From Pseudomonas vlassakiae (GTDB lineage: Bacteria > Pseudomonadota > Gammaproteobacteria > Pseudomonadales > Pseudomonadaceae): a DNA stretch of 54,932 bases. A program made the translations under genes and the position numbers. A model generated the notes under the pieces. The model was not told where the DNA came from and did no database searches. It worked only from the letters and a program-made list of their open reading frames with translations. The DNA is taken from positions 1-54,932 of the forward strand of contig NZ_JABWRP020000027.1 in NCBI RefSeq assembly GCF_014269035.2, read 5' to 3'. The stretch's first letter is position 1; each line of letters begins with the position of its first letter. Of this stretch, positions 26,761 through 35,222 are shown piece by piece.

Positions 26761-28511
26761 CACAGCTCGGGCCCCATGGAGAAGTGCAGGCGAATACCGC
26801 CGTCGTCATCGAGCGCCTTGGCCAGGTCCAGGCGCAGCGGCCCTACCGGCGAAACCCAGCGCACACCAAAACCGACCCCGGTCTTGAGGCTGGGCAGTTC
26901 CAGCGTGTTGAACGCGTTGCCCTGGTCGATGAAGGTCGCCACCCGCCATTTTTCGGCCAGCGAATACTGGTACTCGACACTCCCCGCGACCAGGTAGCGC
27001 CCGCCAATGCGGTCACCGTCGCTATTCTTCGGCGAGAGCGTCTGGTAGTCATAGCCGCGCACGCTCTGGTCACCACCTGCGAAAAAGCGTAGCGACGGCG
27101 GGATGTTGTTCTTGTAGCCGTTGGTGGCACTGCCACCGAACTGGACCCGGCCGAGGAAACGGTGATTGTGGCCGAGCGTAGTCAGGCCCTTGAGCAGGAC
27201 ATTGCCGTGCAACAGGTTGGTATCGGACACCAGCCCCTCCTTGGCCACCTGGGTGTCGAACTGCAAGCGGTAGCCGTTGTGCGGGTCGATGCGGTTGTCA
27301 CTGCGCAGGTAGGAAAAACTCACGCCCGGCATCAGCAGGTTGCTAAGCCCCGAGTCATCGCCCAGGCGATACTCTTCGCGCTGGTACTTGAGCGAGACCA
27401 CCCGCTGCCAGCCGCTGCCCAGTTTGCTGTGCCACTCCGGGCCGACGGTCAGCAACTTGCTGAGGGTGTCGGTGCCGGCAATTTCCTCGTTCTGGTAACC
27501 ACCGGCGAAGCGCAGCTTGTCGGTCAAGGGTGGATCGAGCGGCACGTCGTACCACAAGCCCACGTTCTGCCGCGGCGCCGAAAGCTCGGTTTCCCAGCCA
27601 TAACTATGGCCTTGCGGATTGACCCAGTGCCGTGTCCAGTTGGCCTTGCCACGCGGCCCCACGTCAGTCGAGAAGCCCAGGCCCAGGCCCAGGGTGCGCG
27701 GTTTGCGGGTGTCGAGACGCACGTCTACCGGGATGTCCTCGCCCACTGCCGCAGTGGGGGCGGCATCGACCCGCACGCCTTCGAAATAGCCACTCGATTG
27801 CAGGTCGTTGTTGAGTTGGGCAATCAGTTCGGAGTCGTAAGGCGTGCCGGGCTTGAACGAGACCATGCGCTGCAGCAGGTCTTCATCGAGCGGCGTGTCA
27901 CCCGTGAATTTCACGGCGCCGAGGCGATAACGCGGACCGCTCTGGTAAACCAGTTCGATATCGGCCACGCCGGCCTGAGGGTCGACCGCCAGGCGCTGGC
28001 GTGTGAAGTGGCCACTGAAGAAGCCATAGCGCGAAGCCTGGTTCTGGATCAACCGCTTGGCATCTTCGTACGCGCCATGGTTGAGCTGTTCACCCGCCCG
28101 CAGGGCCTTGCTGTCGGGTATGCGAAAAGCTTTCATCTCGCTGGCCGGCCCTTCGATGCGCACCGTCACGTTGCGCAGTCGCACGGGCTCGCCGGGGGCG
28201 ATCTCGATGATCAGTTGTGGGGGCTGGTCGGCCTTGGCTGGCGGCTTGACCTCGGTGTCGATCTGCGCCTGATAGTAGCCAAGGGCCTGCGCGGCCTTGC
28301 GCGCCTGCTCCTGGGCCCCGCGACTGAAACGCAGCAGCGCTTGTTCATCGCGGTCTCCGAGGGTACCGATATAGCCTTCGACATTGGCCTTGAGTGCCTT
28401 GTTGGCGGGCTTGACCTTCACCAGCAACTCGCTCTGGCCCCATGCTGCAACACTGGCAGCCCAGAAAACCAGGCCCCAGGTAAGTCTTCCTGAATACGTC
28501 ATGCGGCGCAT
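26760..28511 (-). CDS. tamA: Translocation and assembly module protein TamA (Omp85 family)
   Basis: Outer-membrane Omp85-family barrel (583 residues). Signal peptide about 1-25 (ending AAWG), three POTRA domains up to about residue 270, then a 16-strand barrel with the family FFAGGDQSVRGY motif (VRGF/Y signature) and a C-terminal strand RLHFSMGPEL. It forms the TAM complex with TamB, encoded immediately downstream with a one-base overlap. Another ATG lies three codons in (28502). Confidence 0.95.
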   Translation of the reverse strand: MRRMTYSGRLTWGLVFWAASVAAWGQSELLVKVKPANKALKANVEGYIGTLGDRDEQALLRFSRGAQEQARKAAQALGYYQAQIDTEVKPPAKADQPPQLIIEIAPGEPVRLRNVTVRIEGPASEMKAFRIPDSKALRAGEQLNHGAYEDAKRLIQNQASRYGFFSGHFTRQRLAVDPQAGVADIELVYQSGPRYRLGAVKFTGDTPLDEDLLQRMVSFKPGTPYDSELIAQLNNDLQSSGYFEGVRVDAAPTAAVGEDIPVDVRLDTRKPRTLGLGLGFSTDVGPRGKANWTRHWVNPQGHSYGWETELSAPRQNVGLWYDVPLDPPLTDKLRFAGGYQNEEIAGTDTLSKLLTVGPEWHSKLGSGWQRVVSLKYQREEYRLGDDSGLSNLLMPGVSFSYLRSDNRIDPHNGYRLQFDTQVAKEGLVSDTNLLHGNVLLKGLTTLGHNHRFLGRVQFGGSATNGYKNNIPPSLRFFAGGDQSVRGYDYQTLSPKNSDGDRIGGRYLVAGSVEYQYSLAEKWRVATFIDQGNAFNTLELPSLKTGVGFGVRWVSPVGPLRLDLAKALDDDGGIRLHFSMGPEL

Positions 28512-28521
28512 GCTACCAGAG

Positions 28522-28546
28522 CCAGGCGCTCAAGGGAGGCGCCTGG
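28522..28546. other. Hairpin between GNAT gene and tamA
   Basis: Arms CCAGGCGC (28522-28529) and GCGCCTGG (28539-28546) with a 9-nt loop, located just downstream of the minus-strand acetyltransferase gene and just upstream of tamA. No T-run follows, so full termination is uncertain. Confidence 0.4.
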
Positions 28547-28555
28547 CGGCACAGT

Positions 28556-29203
28556 TCAAGCAATTGATGACATGGATGACACTGGGTTGGGATGAAAGAA
28601 CACCCTTTCCCGGATCGGCCCTACAGCCACCTCCCCTATCTCTTCATAGCCCTGGCGCGCGTAAAAGGCCAGGTAATGCTCGTTGCCAGAGTCCAGCACC
28701 ACGCCCTGGGTGTTGGGGTCTTCTGCGCACCAATCGTGAACAGCTTGTAACAATTGCTCGCCATAGTGGCAGCCTCTAAATTGCGGATGCACCCCCAACA
28801 GCGGCAGCATGTGCACCTGCCCGCTCGGCAGGCAGCTGGCCAGCGCTGCCTGGTAATCCATGTAGCGTCGGGTACAGCGCTGGCCGGTGCCCAGCAGCAT
28901 GCGCAAGCGCCAGGCCCAGCTGTCGGCCACACCCAGGCGGCGTTGCGGCGGCACGATCAGGGCCATGGCGATCAGGCGGTCTTCCAGCAGCAGGCCGATG
29001 GCCGGCAGCTGCAGGTAAAAATGTTGACGTACCCACTCGCGCACCATCACCCGCAGCCGGCGCTCGTAGCCTGGGCGCTGGGCTTCGAAGATATAGGCAA
29101 AAGTCGGTTCGTGGCGGTAGGCGTTGTACAACAGCGAGCGTGCCTCACGGCTGTAGCCGTCATCGAGGGTGCAGATACGCGCCTGGGCGGCAGCGGTTTC
29201 GAG
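28556..29203 (-). CDS. GNAT family N-acetyltransferase
   Basis: A 215-residue GCN5-related acyltransferase. The acetyl-CoA loop region is LLGVHPQFRGCHYGEQLLQAV (motif A, Q/R-x-x-G-x-G/H), followed by VVLDSGNEHYLAFYARQGYEEIG, typical of motif B. The ATG at 29203 is preceded by GGAGGA, supporting it over an upstream ATG at 29257. The acceptor substrate cannot be told. Same orientation as tamA-tamB. Confidence 0.88.
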   Translation of the reverse strand, partial: LETAAAQARICTLDDGYSREARSLLYNAYRHEPTFAYIFEAQRPGYERRLRVMVREWVRQHFYLQLPAIGLLLEDRLIAMALIVPPQRRLGVADSWAWRLRMLLGTGQRCTRRYMDYQAALASCLPSGQVHMLPLLGVHPQFRGCHYGEQLLQAVHDWCAEDPNTQGVVLDSGNEHYLAFYARQGYEEIGEVAVGPIRERVFFHPNPVSSMSSIA

Positions 29204-29370
29204 CATGGCGGGTCGTCCTCCTGGAAAGGGCATGTCAGTGCCTTGGAGGTGCTCCACTGCGCATCGTTCACCTCACCCAGCACGTTAGCAGTGCCAGGGC
29301 CTGGCCGCCATGCTGGTGATCATCGCCGATGTCGGCTAGCATCCGGCCTTTTACCAGGATTGTCTTTCCA

Positions 29371-30183
29371 ATGAAGATCGTCTGTTTCAACATCAACGGC
29401 CTGCGGGCCCGTCCGCACCAGCTGGCGGCGCTGATCGAAAAGCACCAGCCGGACGTGATCGGCCTGCAGGAAACCAAGGTCAGCGACGATCAGTTCCCTC
29501 TGGCCGATGTCCAGGCGCTGGGCTACCACGTGCACTACCACGGCCAGAAAGGCCACTATGGGGTCGCCCTGCTCTCGCGCCAGGCACCGTTGACCCTGTT
29601 CAAGGGCTTTGCCACGGATGAAGAAGACGCCCAGCGCCGATTTATCTGGGGCACCTTCGCCGATGCCGACGGCAACCCGATCACGATCATGAATGGCTAC
29701 TTCCCACAAGGGGAAAGCCGTGACCACCCTACCAAATTCCCGGCCAAGCAGCGTTTCTACAGCGACCTGCAAGCGTTGCTCGAAGGGCAGTTCAACAACG
29801 ACCAGCCGGTCCTGGTGATGGGCGACATGAACATCTCGCCCCAGGACTGTGACATCGGCATCGGCCCGGACAACGCCAAGCGTTGGCTGAAGACGGGCAA
29901 GTGCAGTTTCCTGCCGGAAGAGCGCGAATGGATGGAACGCCTCAAGGGCTGGGGCCTGGTAGACAGCTTCCGCCACCTGCACCCGGACGTGGCCGACCGC
30001 TTCAGCTGGTTCGACTACCGCAGCCGCGGTTTCGAGGACGAACCCAAGCGCGGGCTGCGCATCGACCTGATCATGGCCTCCCTGGGCCTGGTGCCGCGGA
30101 TCAAGGCGGCCGGTGTGGACTATGAGCTGCGGGCGATGGAAAAGCCTTCGGACCATGCGCCGATCTGGCTGGAGCTGATTTGA
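29371..30183 (+). CDS. xthA: Exodeoxyribonuclease III
   Basis: Class II AP endonuclease and 3'-5' exonuclease (270 residues) for base-excision repair. It opens MKIVCFNINGLRARP, and has the metal-binding Glu in GLQETK, GDMNISPQDCDIG, and the terminal catalytic SDHAPIWLEL. The ATG at 29371 gives the normal N-terminus. Single gene, divergent from the GNAT gene. Confidence 0.96.
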   Translation: MKIVCFNINGLRARPHQLAALIEKHQPDVIGLQETKVSDDQFPLADVQALGYHVHYHGQKGHYGVALLSRQAPLTLFKGFATDEEDAQRRFIWGTFADADGNPITIMNGYFPQGESRDHPTKFPAKQRFYSDLQALLEGQFNNDQPVLVMGDMNISPQDCDIGIGPDNAKRWLKTGKCSFLPEEREWMERLKGWGLVDSFRHLHPDVADRFSWFDYRSRGFEDEPKRGLRIDLIMASLGLVPRIKAAGVDYELRAMEKPSDHAPIWLELI

Positions 30184-30217
30184 GTCCTAGTCCTATGTGC
30201 GCGGCGAAAGGGATGTG

Positions 30218-30267
30218 TCGCCTGTGAGATCGAGCGCCGCCCGCGCGGCGCTCAATCCCAAATCCCC
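30218..30267. repeat. 50-bp palindromic repeat, copy 3 (degenerate)
   Basis: Left arm 30218-30240 matches the other copies closely; the right arm (30245-30267) starts GCGGCGCTCAATCCC and then diverges, so only the inner part pairs. It lies between xthA and the convergent anti-sigma gene. The rest of 30184-30295 holds nothing else visible. Confidence 0.8.
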
Positions 30268-30295
30268 TGCATCCCATCAAGCCCTAACCCCCCCA

Positions 30296-31048
30296 CTACA
30301 ACCCCAACCGCAACGCCTCTCCCACCCCCGCCCCACGCCCATCATCCGCCGCGCTGACCAGGGCAAAGTTGTACGCTCCGTGCGACCAGTACCGCGCCTC
30401 CAGCTGCCCATCGACCCGCTGCCCCTGTGGCATGCGTTCATAGCGGTCGCCCGGCGAGCGCAGGAACAGGCTGATGCGCTGGCCGTTACCATCCTGGAAT
30501 ACCAACAGCGCTGCCGGCCCCTGCTCGTTGCTGAGCAAGCGCGCGCCGACCGGCTCGAAGCCGTAACCCGCCAGGTCAGGGAGCTGGCCCACGCGGTTGA
30601 AATGCCGGCCCAGCCAGTCGCGCAGTTGCGCCGGGTCACTGGCCTGGATATCCAGTGCCTCACTGCCGGCGAACAACCGATGGGCCTGCACCGCATCGGC
30701 CATCGGCAATTCATTGCTGGCCAAGGTCACCTGGCGTGCCTGCCAGCCCCCCAACCCGCCGACCCCCATGGCCAGCAACAGCACCGCCGCCGAAGCCAGC
30801 CGCCGCTGCCGGCGCTGGCGCACCCGCTGCTGCACCTGACGCAGGTCGAGCGTGGCCGCCCCAGGCTGCTCGGCAAACCCTGCCAAAGCCGCACGCAGGC
30901 GCCGGGCATCGTTGCGCCAGGCCTCGACCCGCGCCGCTTCCTGCGGGTTGGCCGCCAGCCAGGCCTGCACCTCGGCACGGCGGGTGGGCTCCAGGCGGTC
31001 ATCGATATAGGCGTGCAGTTCGTCTTCACCAGGAATCAGGCGTGTCAT
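30296..31048 (-). CDS. Anti-sigma factor (membrane)
   Basis: A 250-residue single-pass protein: an N-terminal cytosolic anti-sigma domain (DELHAYIDDRLEPTRRAEVQ), a transmembrane helix at about 84-103 (ASAAVLLLAMGVGGLGGW), and a periplasmic C-terminal domain. The zinc HxxxCxxC motif of ZAS anti-sigmas is not present. Its ATG overlaps the sigma-factor stop by 4 bases. Presumed to hold the ECF sigma factor at the membrane until an envelope or oxidative cue. Confidence 0.88.
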   Translation of the reverse strand: MTRLIPGEDELHAYIDDRLEPTRRAEVQAWLAANPQEAARVEAWRNDARRLRAALAGFAEQPGAATLDLRQVQQRVRQRRQRRLASAAVLLLAMGVGGLGGWQARQVTLASNELPMADAVQAHRLFAGSEALDIQASDPAQLRDWLGRHFNRVGQLPDLAGYGFEPVGARLLSNEQGPAALLVFQDGNGQRISLFLRSPGDRYERMPQGQRVDGQLEARYWSHGAYNFALVSAADDGRGAGVGEALRLGL

Positions 31049-31566
31049 TTGAGTCTCCGCAAGGCCGGCGGCTGGGGGTTGCCTTCGGTCAGTTCACGCA
31101 AGGCAGCACGGGCACGCGACAGCCGCGACATCACTGTGCCAATAGGGATTTCCAGGGCTGCCGCCGCTTCCTTGTAACTGAGCCCCTCGATGCTGACCAG
31201 CAACAACAAGGCCCGCTGTTCGGTCGAGAGCTGGGCGAAGGCCTGCAAGTCGGCCTGGGCCAGGACGATGTCCTCGGTGTTATCGCCGAGTGCTTCATGC
31301 TCCACCGCGCTGCGGCCGAACCATGACAGCCAGCGGGCATGCAAGCGCTCGCGGCGCTTGGCATCGAGAAACAGCCGATAAAGAATGGTAAACAGCCAGG
31401 CGCGCAGCGCCTCGGCTTCGCGTTGCTGGTCTCGGCGGCTCAAGGCGCGTTCGACCGTGGCCTGGACCAGGTCATCGGCACTGCCGGGCTCACGGGTCAG
31501 CCACAGGGCAAAGCGGCGCAAGCGCTGCAACAGCTCACGCCATTGCTGTTCGTCCAGATCGTGCAT
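31045..31566 (-). CDS. ECF-type RNA polymerase sigma factor
   Basis: A 173-residue sigma70-family factor with region 2 (LWLTREPGSADDLVQATVERAL, core binding and -10 recognition) and region 4 (LSYKEAAAALEIPIGTVMSR, -35 recognition). Start at 31566 is chosen because the upstream extension would cross the promoter. It overlaps the anti-sigma gene. A sequence identical in layout to the promoter of the divergent peroxidase gene lies upstream, indicating autoregulation. Confidence 0.93.
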   Translation of the reverse strand: MHDLDEQQWRELLQRLRRFALWLTREPGSADDLVQATVERALSRRDQQREAEALRAWLFTILYRLFLDAKRRERLHARWLSWFGRSAVEHEALGDNTEDIVLAQADLQAFAQLSTEQRALLLLVSIEGLSYKEAAAALEIPIGTVMSRLSRARAALRELTEGNPQPPALRRLK

Positions 31567-31605
31567 GGTCAGGTACCGGGCGCTGGGGTTGTCAGTGTAG
31601 GGGCA

Positions 31606-31631
31606 GACGCCCGGCAAGAAAATTTATTCCC
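31606..31631 (-). promoter_or_regulatory. Candidate ECF promoter of the sigma/anti-sigma operon
   Basis: On the minus strand: -35 GGGAATAA (31631-31624), 14-nt spacer, -10 CGTC (31609-31606). The same elements and spacing occur on the plus strand at 31637-31662. The start site would be near 31598, about 30 bases before the sigma-factor ATG. Confidence 0.7.
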
Positions 31632-31636
31632 GCCGA

Positions 31637-31662
31637 GGGAATAAGTTTTTCCCCAGGCCGTC
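31637..31662 (+). promoter_or_regulatory. Candidate ECF promoter of the peroxidase-cytochrome b561 operon
   Basis: GGGAATAA (31637-31644), 14-nt spacer, CGTC (31659-31662). It mirrors the opposite-strand promoter; the two -35 elements form an 8-bp inverted repeat (31624-31644) with a 5-nt centre. The expected start is near 31670, just before the ATG at 31687. Confidence 0.7.
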
Positions 31663-31686
31663 GTACCGCCACCTTCACTGAACCGG

Positions 31687-32742
31687 ATGACCACCATGAA
31701 CTCACCCTTGCAAGGCCCTGCCAAGGCACTGCGCCTGGCCGGCATCGGCGCCGTGATGCTGGCGCTGGGCGCCGGCTTCGCCTATGCCGCAGGCTGGATA
31801 GGCGGGCCGCAGCTGACGCCACAACGCATCATCGACACCTTCGAGGCCCAGGCCGGGCACTACCCGGGCTATCGCAAGAACCACGCCAAGGGCCTGTGCG
31901 TCAGCGGCTACTTCGAGCCCAGCGGCCAGGCCGCGAGCTTGTCGACTGCACGGGCTTTCAGCCAGGCGCGAGTGCCGGTGATCGGCCGCTTCGCCATCGG
32001 CGGTGCCAACCCGTTCGCCCCGGACACCGGCATACCGGTGCGCAGCCTGGCAATCCAGTTGAGTACCGATGACGGCCAAGTCTGGCGTACCGGCATGAAC
32101 AACCCGCCCGTGCTGGCGGTCAGCACACCGCAAGGCTTCTACGACCAGGTGCTGGCCGGCGCGCCAGACCCGGCCACTGGCAAGCCAGACCCGGCAAAGC
32201 TGCAGGCATTCTTCGCCGCCCACCCCGAGAGCGCGGCATTTCGCCAGTGGGCGGCAAGCTACAAACCCAGCGACAGCTTCGCCAGCACCCAGTACCACAG
32301 CATCAATGCCTTCCGCCTGATCGACGCCCACGGCACCGCGCACCCGGTACGCTGGCAGCTGGAACCGCAAACGCCATTCACCGCCCTGCCCGGCCAGGTC
32401 GACGACAAACAGTTCCTCCAGCACGACCTGCAACAGCGCCTGGCCCAAGGGCCATTGCGCTGGACCCTGCGCCTGGTGCTGGCCGACCAGGGCGATGCGG
32501 TGGACGACCCGGCTCGTCCCTGGCCGGCCGAACGCCGTCGCGTCGATGCTGGCACCCTGGTGATCGAACAGGTCGACGCCCCCGAACAAGGCGCTTGCCG
32601 TGACCTGAACTTCGACCCATTGATCCTGCCCGGTGGCATCGAACCGTCAGCCGACCCGATCCTCGCCGCCCGTTCGGCGGCCTATTCGGAATCATTCAAC
32701 CGCCGCAGCCGCGAGTCTCTCGGCGCAGGAGCACAGCGATGA
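31687..32742 (+). CDS. Catalase-related heme peroxidase (SrpA-like)
   Basis: A 351-residue protein of the small catalase family. An N-terminal hydrophobic segment (AGIGAVMLALGAGFAYAAG) indicates export or membrane anchoring, so it probably acts in the periplasm. The distal heme His is in NHAKGLCVSGYF, and the region QYHSINAFRL contains the likely proximal Tyr. It is shorter than true catalases and these relatives act as peroxidases. A second ATG lies three codons in (31696). It overlaps the next gene by 4 bases (ATGA). Confidence 0.9.
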   Translation: MTTMNSPLQGPAKALRLAGIGAVMLALGAGFAYAAGWIGGPQLTPQRIIDTFEAQAGHYPGYRKNHAKGLCVSGYFEPSGQAASLSTARAFSQARVPVIGRFAIGGANPFAPDTGIPVRSLAIQLSTDDGQVWRTGMNNPPVLAVSTPQGFYDQVLAGAPDPATGKPDPAKLQAFFAAHPESAAFRQWAASYKPSDSFASTQYHSINAFRLIDAHGTAHPVRWQLEPQTPFTALPGQVDDKQFLQHDLQQRLAQGPLRWTLRLVLADQGDAVDDPARPWPAERRRVDAGTLVIEQVDAPEQGACRDLNFDPLILPGGIEPSADPILAARSAAYSESFNRRSRESLGAGAQR

Positions 32743-33272
32743 AACCTGAAGTCTTCCACCCGATGGCGCGCCTGGTGCACTGGCTGATGGCGATCCTGAT
32801 CATCAGCATGCTGTTCATTGGCGTGAGCATGGTCGGCGACCTGTCACCGCGCCACCCGCTGCTGGTCGAATTGCACAAGGCCACAGGCCTGGCACTGCTG
32901 GTACTGGTGATCGTGCGCATCGGCCTGCGCCTGACCTTGCCACATCCGCCCTTGCCCAGCGACCTGCCTGCCTTGCAACGTGTTGCCGCAGGCGCTTCGC
33001 ACTTGCTGCTCTACGCCCTGATGCTGGCCATGCCGCTACTGGGCTGGGCGATGCTGTCGGCGGGCGGCTACCCACGCCCCCTGCAACTGCCGGCGATCGC
33101 CCCGCACGACCTGCACCTGTATGCCGTGCTGCGCCAGGCCCATGGCTGGGCCGGCTACCTGCTGTTCGCCACCGTACTGGTGCATCTGGGCGCGGCGCTG
33201 ATGCATGCGTTGGTGCGTCGGGACGGCGTGTTGCGTAGCATGTGGCCAAGCCACGTGCGGCGCAGCGAGTGA
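32739..33272 (+). CDS. Cytochrome b561 family protein
   Basis: Four-helix inner-membrane diheme cytochrome (177 residues). Helices at about 12-32, 48-66, 86-106 and 136-158, with heme-ligand candidates His7 and His14 (FHPMARLVHW), ELHKATG, and AHGWAGYL. Translationally coupled to the peroxidase gene by ATGA. Likely passes quinol electrons to the exported peroxidase; this pairing is inferred from context. Confidence 0.92.
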   Translation: MKPEVFHPMARLVHWLMAILIISMLFIGVSMVGDLSPRHPLLVELHKATGLALLVLVIVRIGLRLTLPHPPLPSDLPALQRVAAGASHLLLYALMLAMPLLGWAMLSAGGYPRPLQLPAIAPHDLHLYAVLRQAHGWAGYLLFATVLVHLGAALMHALVRRDGVLRSMWPSHVRRSE

Positions 33273-33354
33273 CAGGCTGACGCCAGGCGGGCTCGACGAT
33301 AACTACTCTTACTCATCTCGACAGCTAGCTTGTCGACCTGCTCTGGACTGCCCG

Positions 33355-34560
33355 ATGAACGCCGCAAAGGACCCTGCCCTGCTTGCCCCTGCCAACACCC
33401 TGGACATGCGCCCGCTGCTGCTGGCCAACATGGCCTGCACCATGTCGATGATGGCCTTCGTCGCGCTGATCGGGCCGATCTCGCGCTTGCTGGGCATGGC
33501 CACCTGGCAGGCCGGCGCGGCGGTGACGGTGGCCGGCGTGGTCTGGGTGCTGCTCGCGCGCCCTTGGGGGCGATTGTCCGACCGCTTGGGGCGTCGCCGC
33601 ATCCTGCTGATGGGCAGCGCTGGCTTCACCCTGGCCTACTGGCTACTGTGCCTGTTCGTCGAAGGTGCGCTGCGCTGGCTGCCAGGGGCAGGCCTGGCAT
33701 TCGTCGGGCTGATGCTCGCGCGCGGTTGCATCGGCGCGTTCTACGCTGCCATACCGGTGGGCTGCAATGCGCTGATCGCCGACCATGTCGAACCGCAGCG
33801 CCGGGCGCGGGCCATGGCTTCACTGGGCGCGGCGAATGCCGTCGGCCTGGTGGTGGGGCCGGCGCTCGCAGCCGTGCTGGCCCAGCACAGCCTCAGCCTG
33901 CCGTTTCACATCATGTCGTTGCTGCCGGCCAGCGCCTTCCTGGTGTTGTTGTTCAAGCTCAAACCACAGCCCCTTGCCCAGAACTATGCGCCCAGCCCGG
34001 TTCGGCTCAGTGACGCCCGCCTGCGCCGGCCACTGCTGGTGGCGTTCAGCGCCATGCTCAGCGTCACGGTTTCGCAGATCGTCGTCGGTTTCTTCGCCCT
34101 CGACCGCCTGCAACTGGCGCCGACCGATGCCGCGCAGGCTGCCGGGGTCGCCCTGACCACCGTCGGGGTGGCGCTGATCCTGTCGCAGGTGCTGCTGCGC
34201 CAGCTGGAGTGGCCACCGTTGAAGATGATCCGGGTCGGTGCCAGTGTGTCGGCGCTGGGTTTCGCCGCTGGCGCGCTGGCCACCACGGCGCCTTGGCTGT
34301 GGAGCTGCTATTTTGTCGCTGCGGCCGGCATGGGCTTTGTATTCCCGGCGTTTTCCGCGCTGGCAGCCAATGCCATGCAGGCCTCGGAACAAGGTGCCAC
34401 CGCCGGCTCGATTGGCGCAGCCCAAGGCATGGGGGCGGTGATCGGCCCGTTGGCCGGAACGCTGGTCTATGCCTTGGACCCACGCCTGCCGTTCCTGGCG
34501 GTGGCACTGCTGTTGCTGCTGGTCGGGCTGTGGCCGCTGCCGCGTGACCAACGCGCCTGA
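33355..34560 (+). CDS. MFS transporter
   Basis: A 401-residue major facilitator superfamily permease with about 12 helices. The loop 2-3 signature is GRLSDRLGRRRILLMG, and NAVGLVVGPAL matches the helix 5 motif C of drug/H+ antiporters, so efflux is more likely than uptake. The ATG at 33355 fits the first helix; an upstream extension would be Cys-rich and non-membrane. An XRE-cupin regulator follows directly. The substrate is unknown. Confidence 0.9.
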   Translation: MNAAKDPALLAPANTLDMRPLLLANMACTMSMMAFVALIGPISRLLGMATWQAGAAVTVAGVVWVLLARPWGRLSDRLGRRRILLMGSAGFTLAYWLLCLFVEGALRWLPGAGLAFVGLMLARGCIGAFYAAIPVGCNALIADHVEPQRRARAMASLGAANAVGLVVGPALAAVLAQHSLSLPFHIMSLLPASAFLVLLFKLKPQPLAQNYAPSPVRLSDARLRRPLLVAFSAMLSVTVSQIVVGFFALDRLQLAPTDAAQAAGVALTTVGVALILSQVLLRQLEWPPLKMIRVGASVSALGFAAGALATTAPWLWSCYFVAAAGMGFVFPAFSALAANAMQASEQGATAGSIGAAQGMGAVIGPLAGTLVYALDPRLPFLAVALLLLLVGLWPLPRDQRA

Positions 34561-34638
34561 AAGCACAGCGCGCAAGCGTGCAGAGTATGTTTTAATGCGT
34601 CGCTAATTATTTTAAACACCTCTGATTACAAGGCGGCT

Positions 34639-35184
34639 ATGGACACGGGGACGCGACTCAAACTGGTGCGTGAACGCAACAACCTCTCCCAACGGGAACT
34701 GGCCCGCCGCAGCGGGTTGACCAATTCGACGATCTCGCAGATCGAACAGAACCGTGTCAGCCCGTCGGTCAGCTCCCTGAAAAAACTCCTCGAAGGGATC
34801 CCCATGACCCTGGCCGAGTTCTTCAGCTTCGACGAGCCGGTGCGCGAAGAACGCTTCGTGTTCCGCGCCAGCGAGCAGCCGGACCTGGGCCGCAATGGCC
34901 TGCGCATGCTGCTGGTCGGTGCCAGCGTCGAGGCCCGCCAGATGCGCATGCTGCGTGAACTGTATGCCCCCGGCGCCGACTCCGGCGAGCCGATCGTGCA
35001 TGCCGAAGGCGAAGAATGTGGCCTGGTTACCCGGGGCACCGTGGAGCTGTGGGTCGATGGCCAGGTGAGCATCCTCAACTCGGGCGATGGCTATTACATC
35101 CCTACTACCCTGCCGCACAGTTTCAAGAACATCGGCCCGGACGAGGCGGAAATCATCAGCGCCAACACCCCGGCGAATTTCTGA
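34639..35184 (+). CDS. XRE-family regulator with cupin domain
   Basis: A 181-residue regulator: N-terminal helix-turn-helix (LSQRELARRSGLTNSTISQI, about 18-37) and C-terminal cupin ligand-binding domain (EGEECGLVTRGTVELWVDGQ, then GDGYYIPTTLPHSFKN). The architecture is that of PuuR-like regulators that often sense amines or amino-acid derivatives. It lies downstream of the MFS gene with a 78-base AT-rich gap that probably holds its own promoter. Confidence 0.92.
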   Translation: MDTGTRLKLVRERNNLSQRELARRSGLTNSTISQIEQNRVSPSVSSLKKLLEGIPMTLAEFFSFDEPVREERFVFRASEQPDLGRNGLRMLLVGASVEARQMRMLRELYAPGADSGEPIVHAEGEECGLVTRGTVELWVDGQVSILNSGDGYYIPTTLPHSFKNIGPDEAEIISANTPANF

Positions 35185-35190
35185 GCCCGC

Positions 35191-35217
35191 GATGGCCTCA
35201 CCCATGGGGAGGCCATC
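35191..35217. terminator. Bidirectional hairpin between convergent genes
   Basis: GATGGCCTC (35191-35199) pairs with GAGGCCATC (35209-35217), extended by an inner CCC/GGG pair. It lies between the XRE-cupin gene and the convergent isomerase gene. No T-run is present on either side. Confidence 0.5.
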
Positions 35218-35222
35218 CAGCC

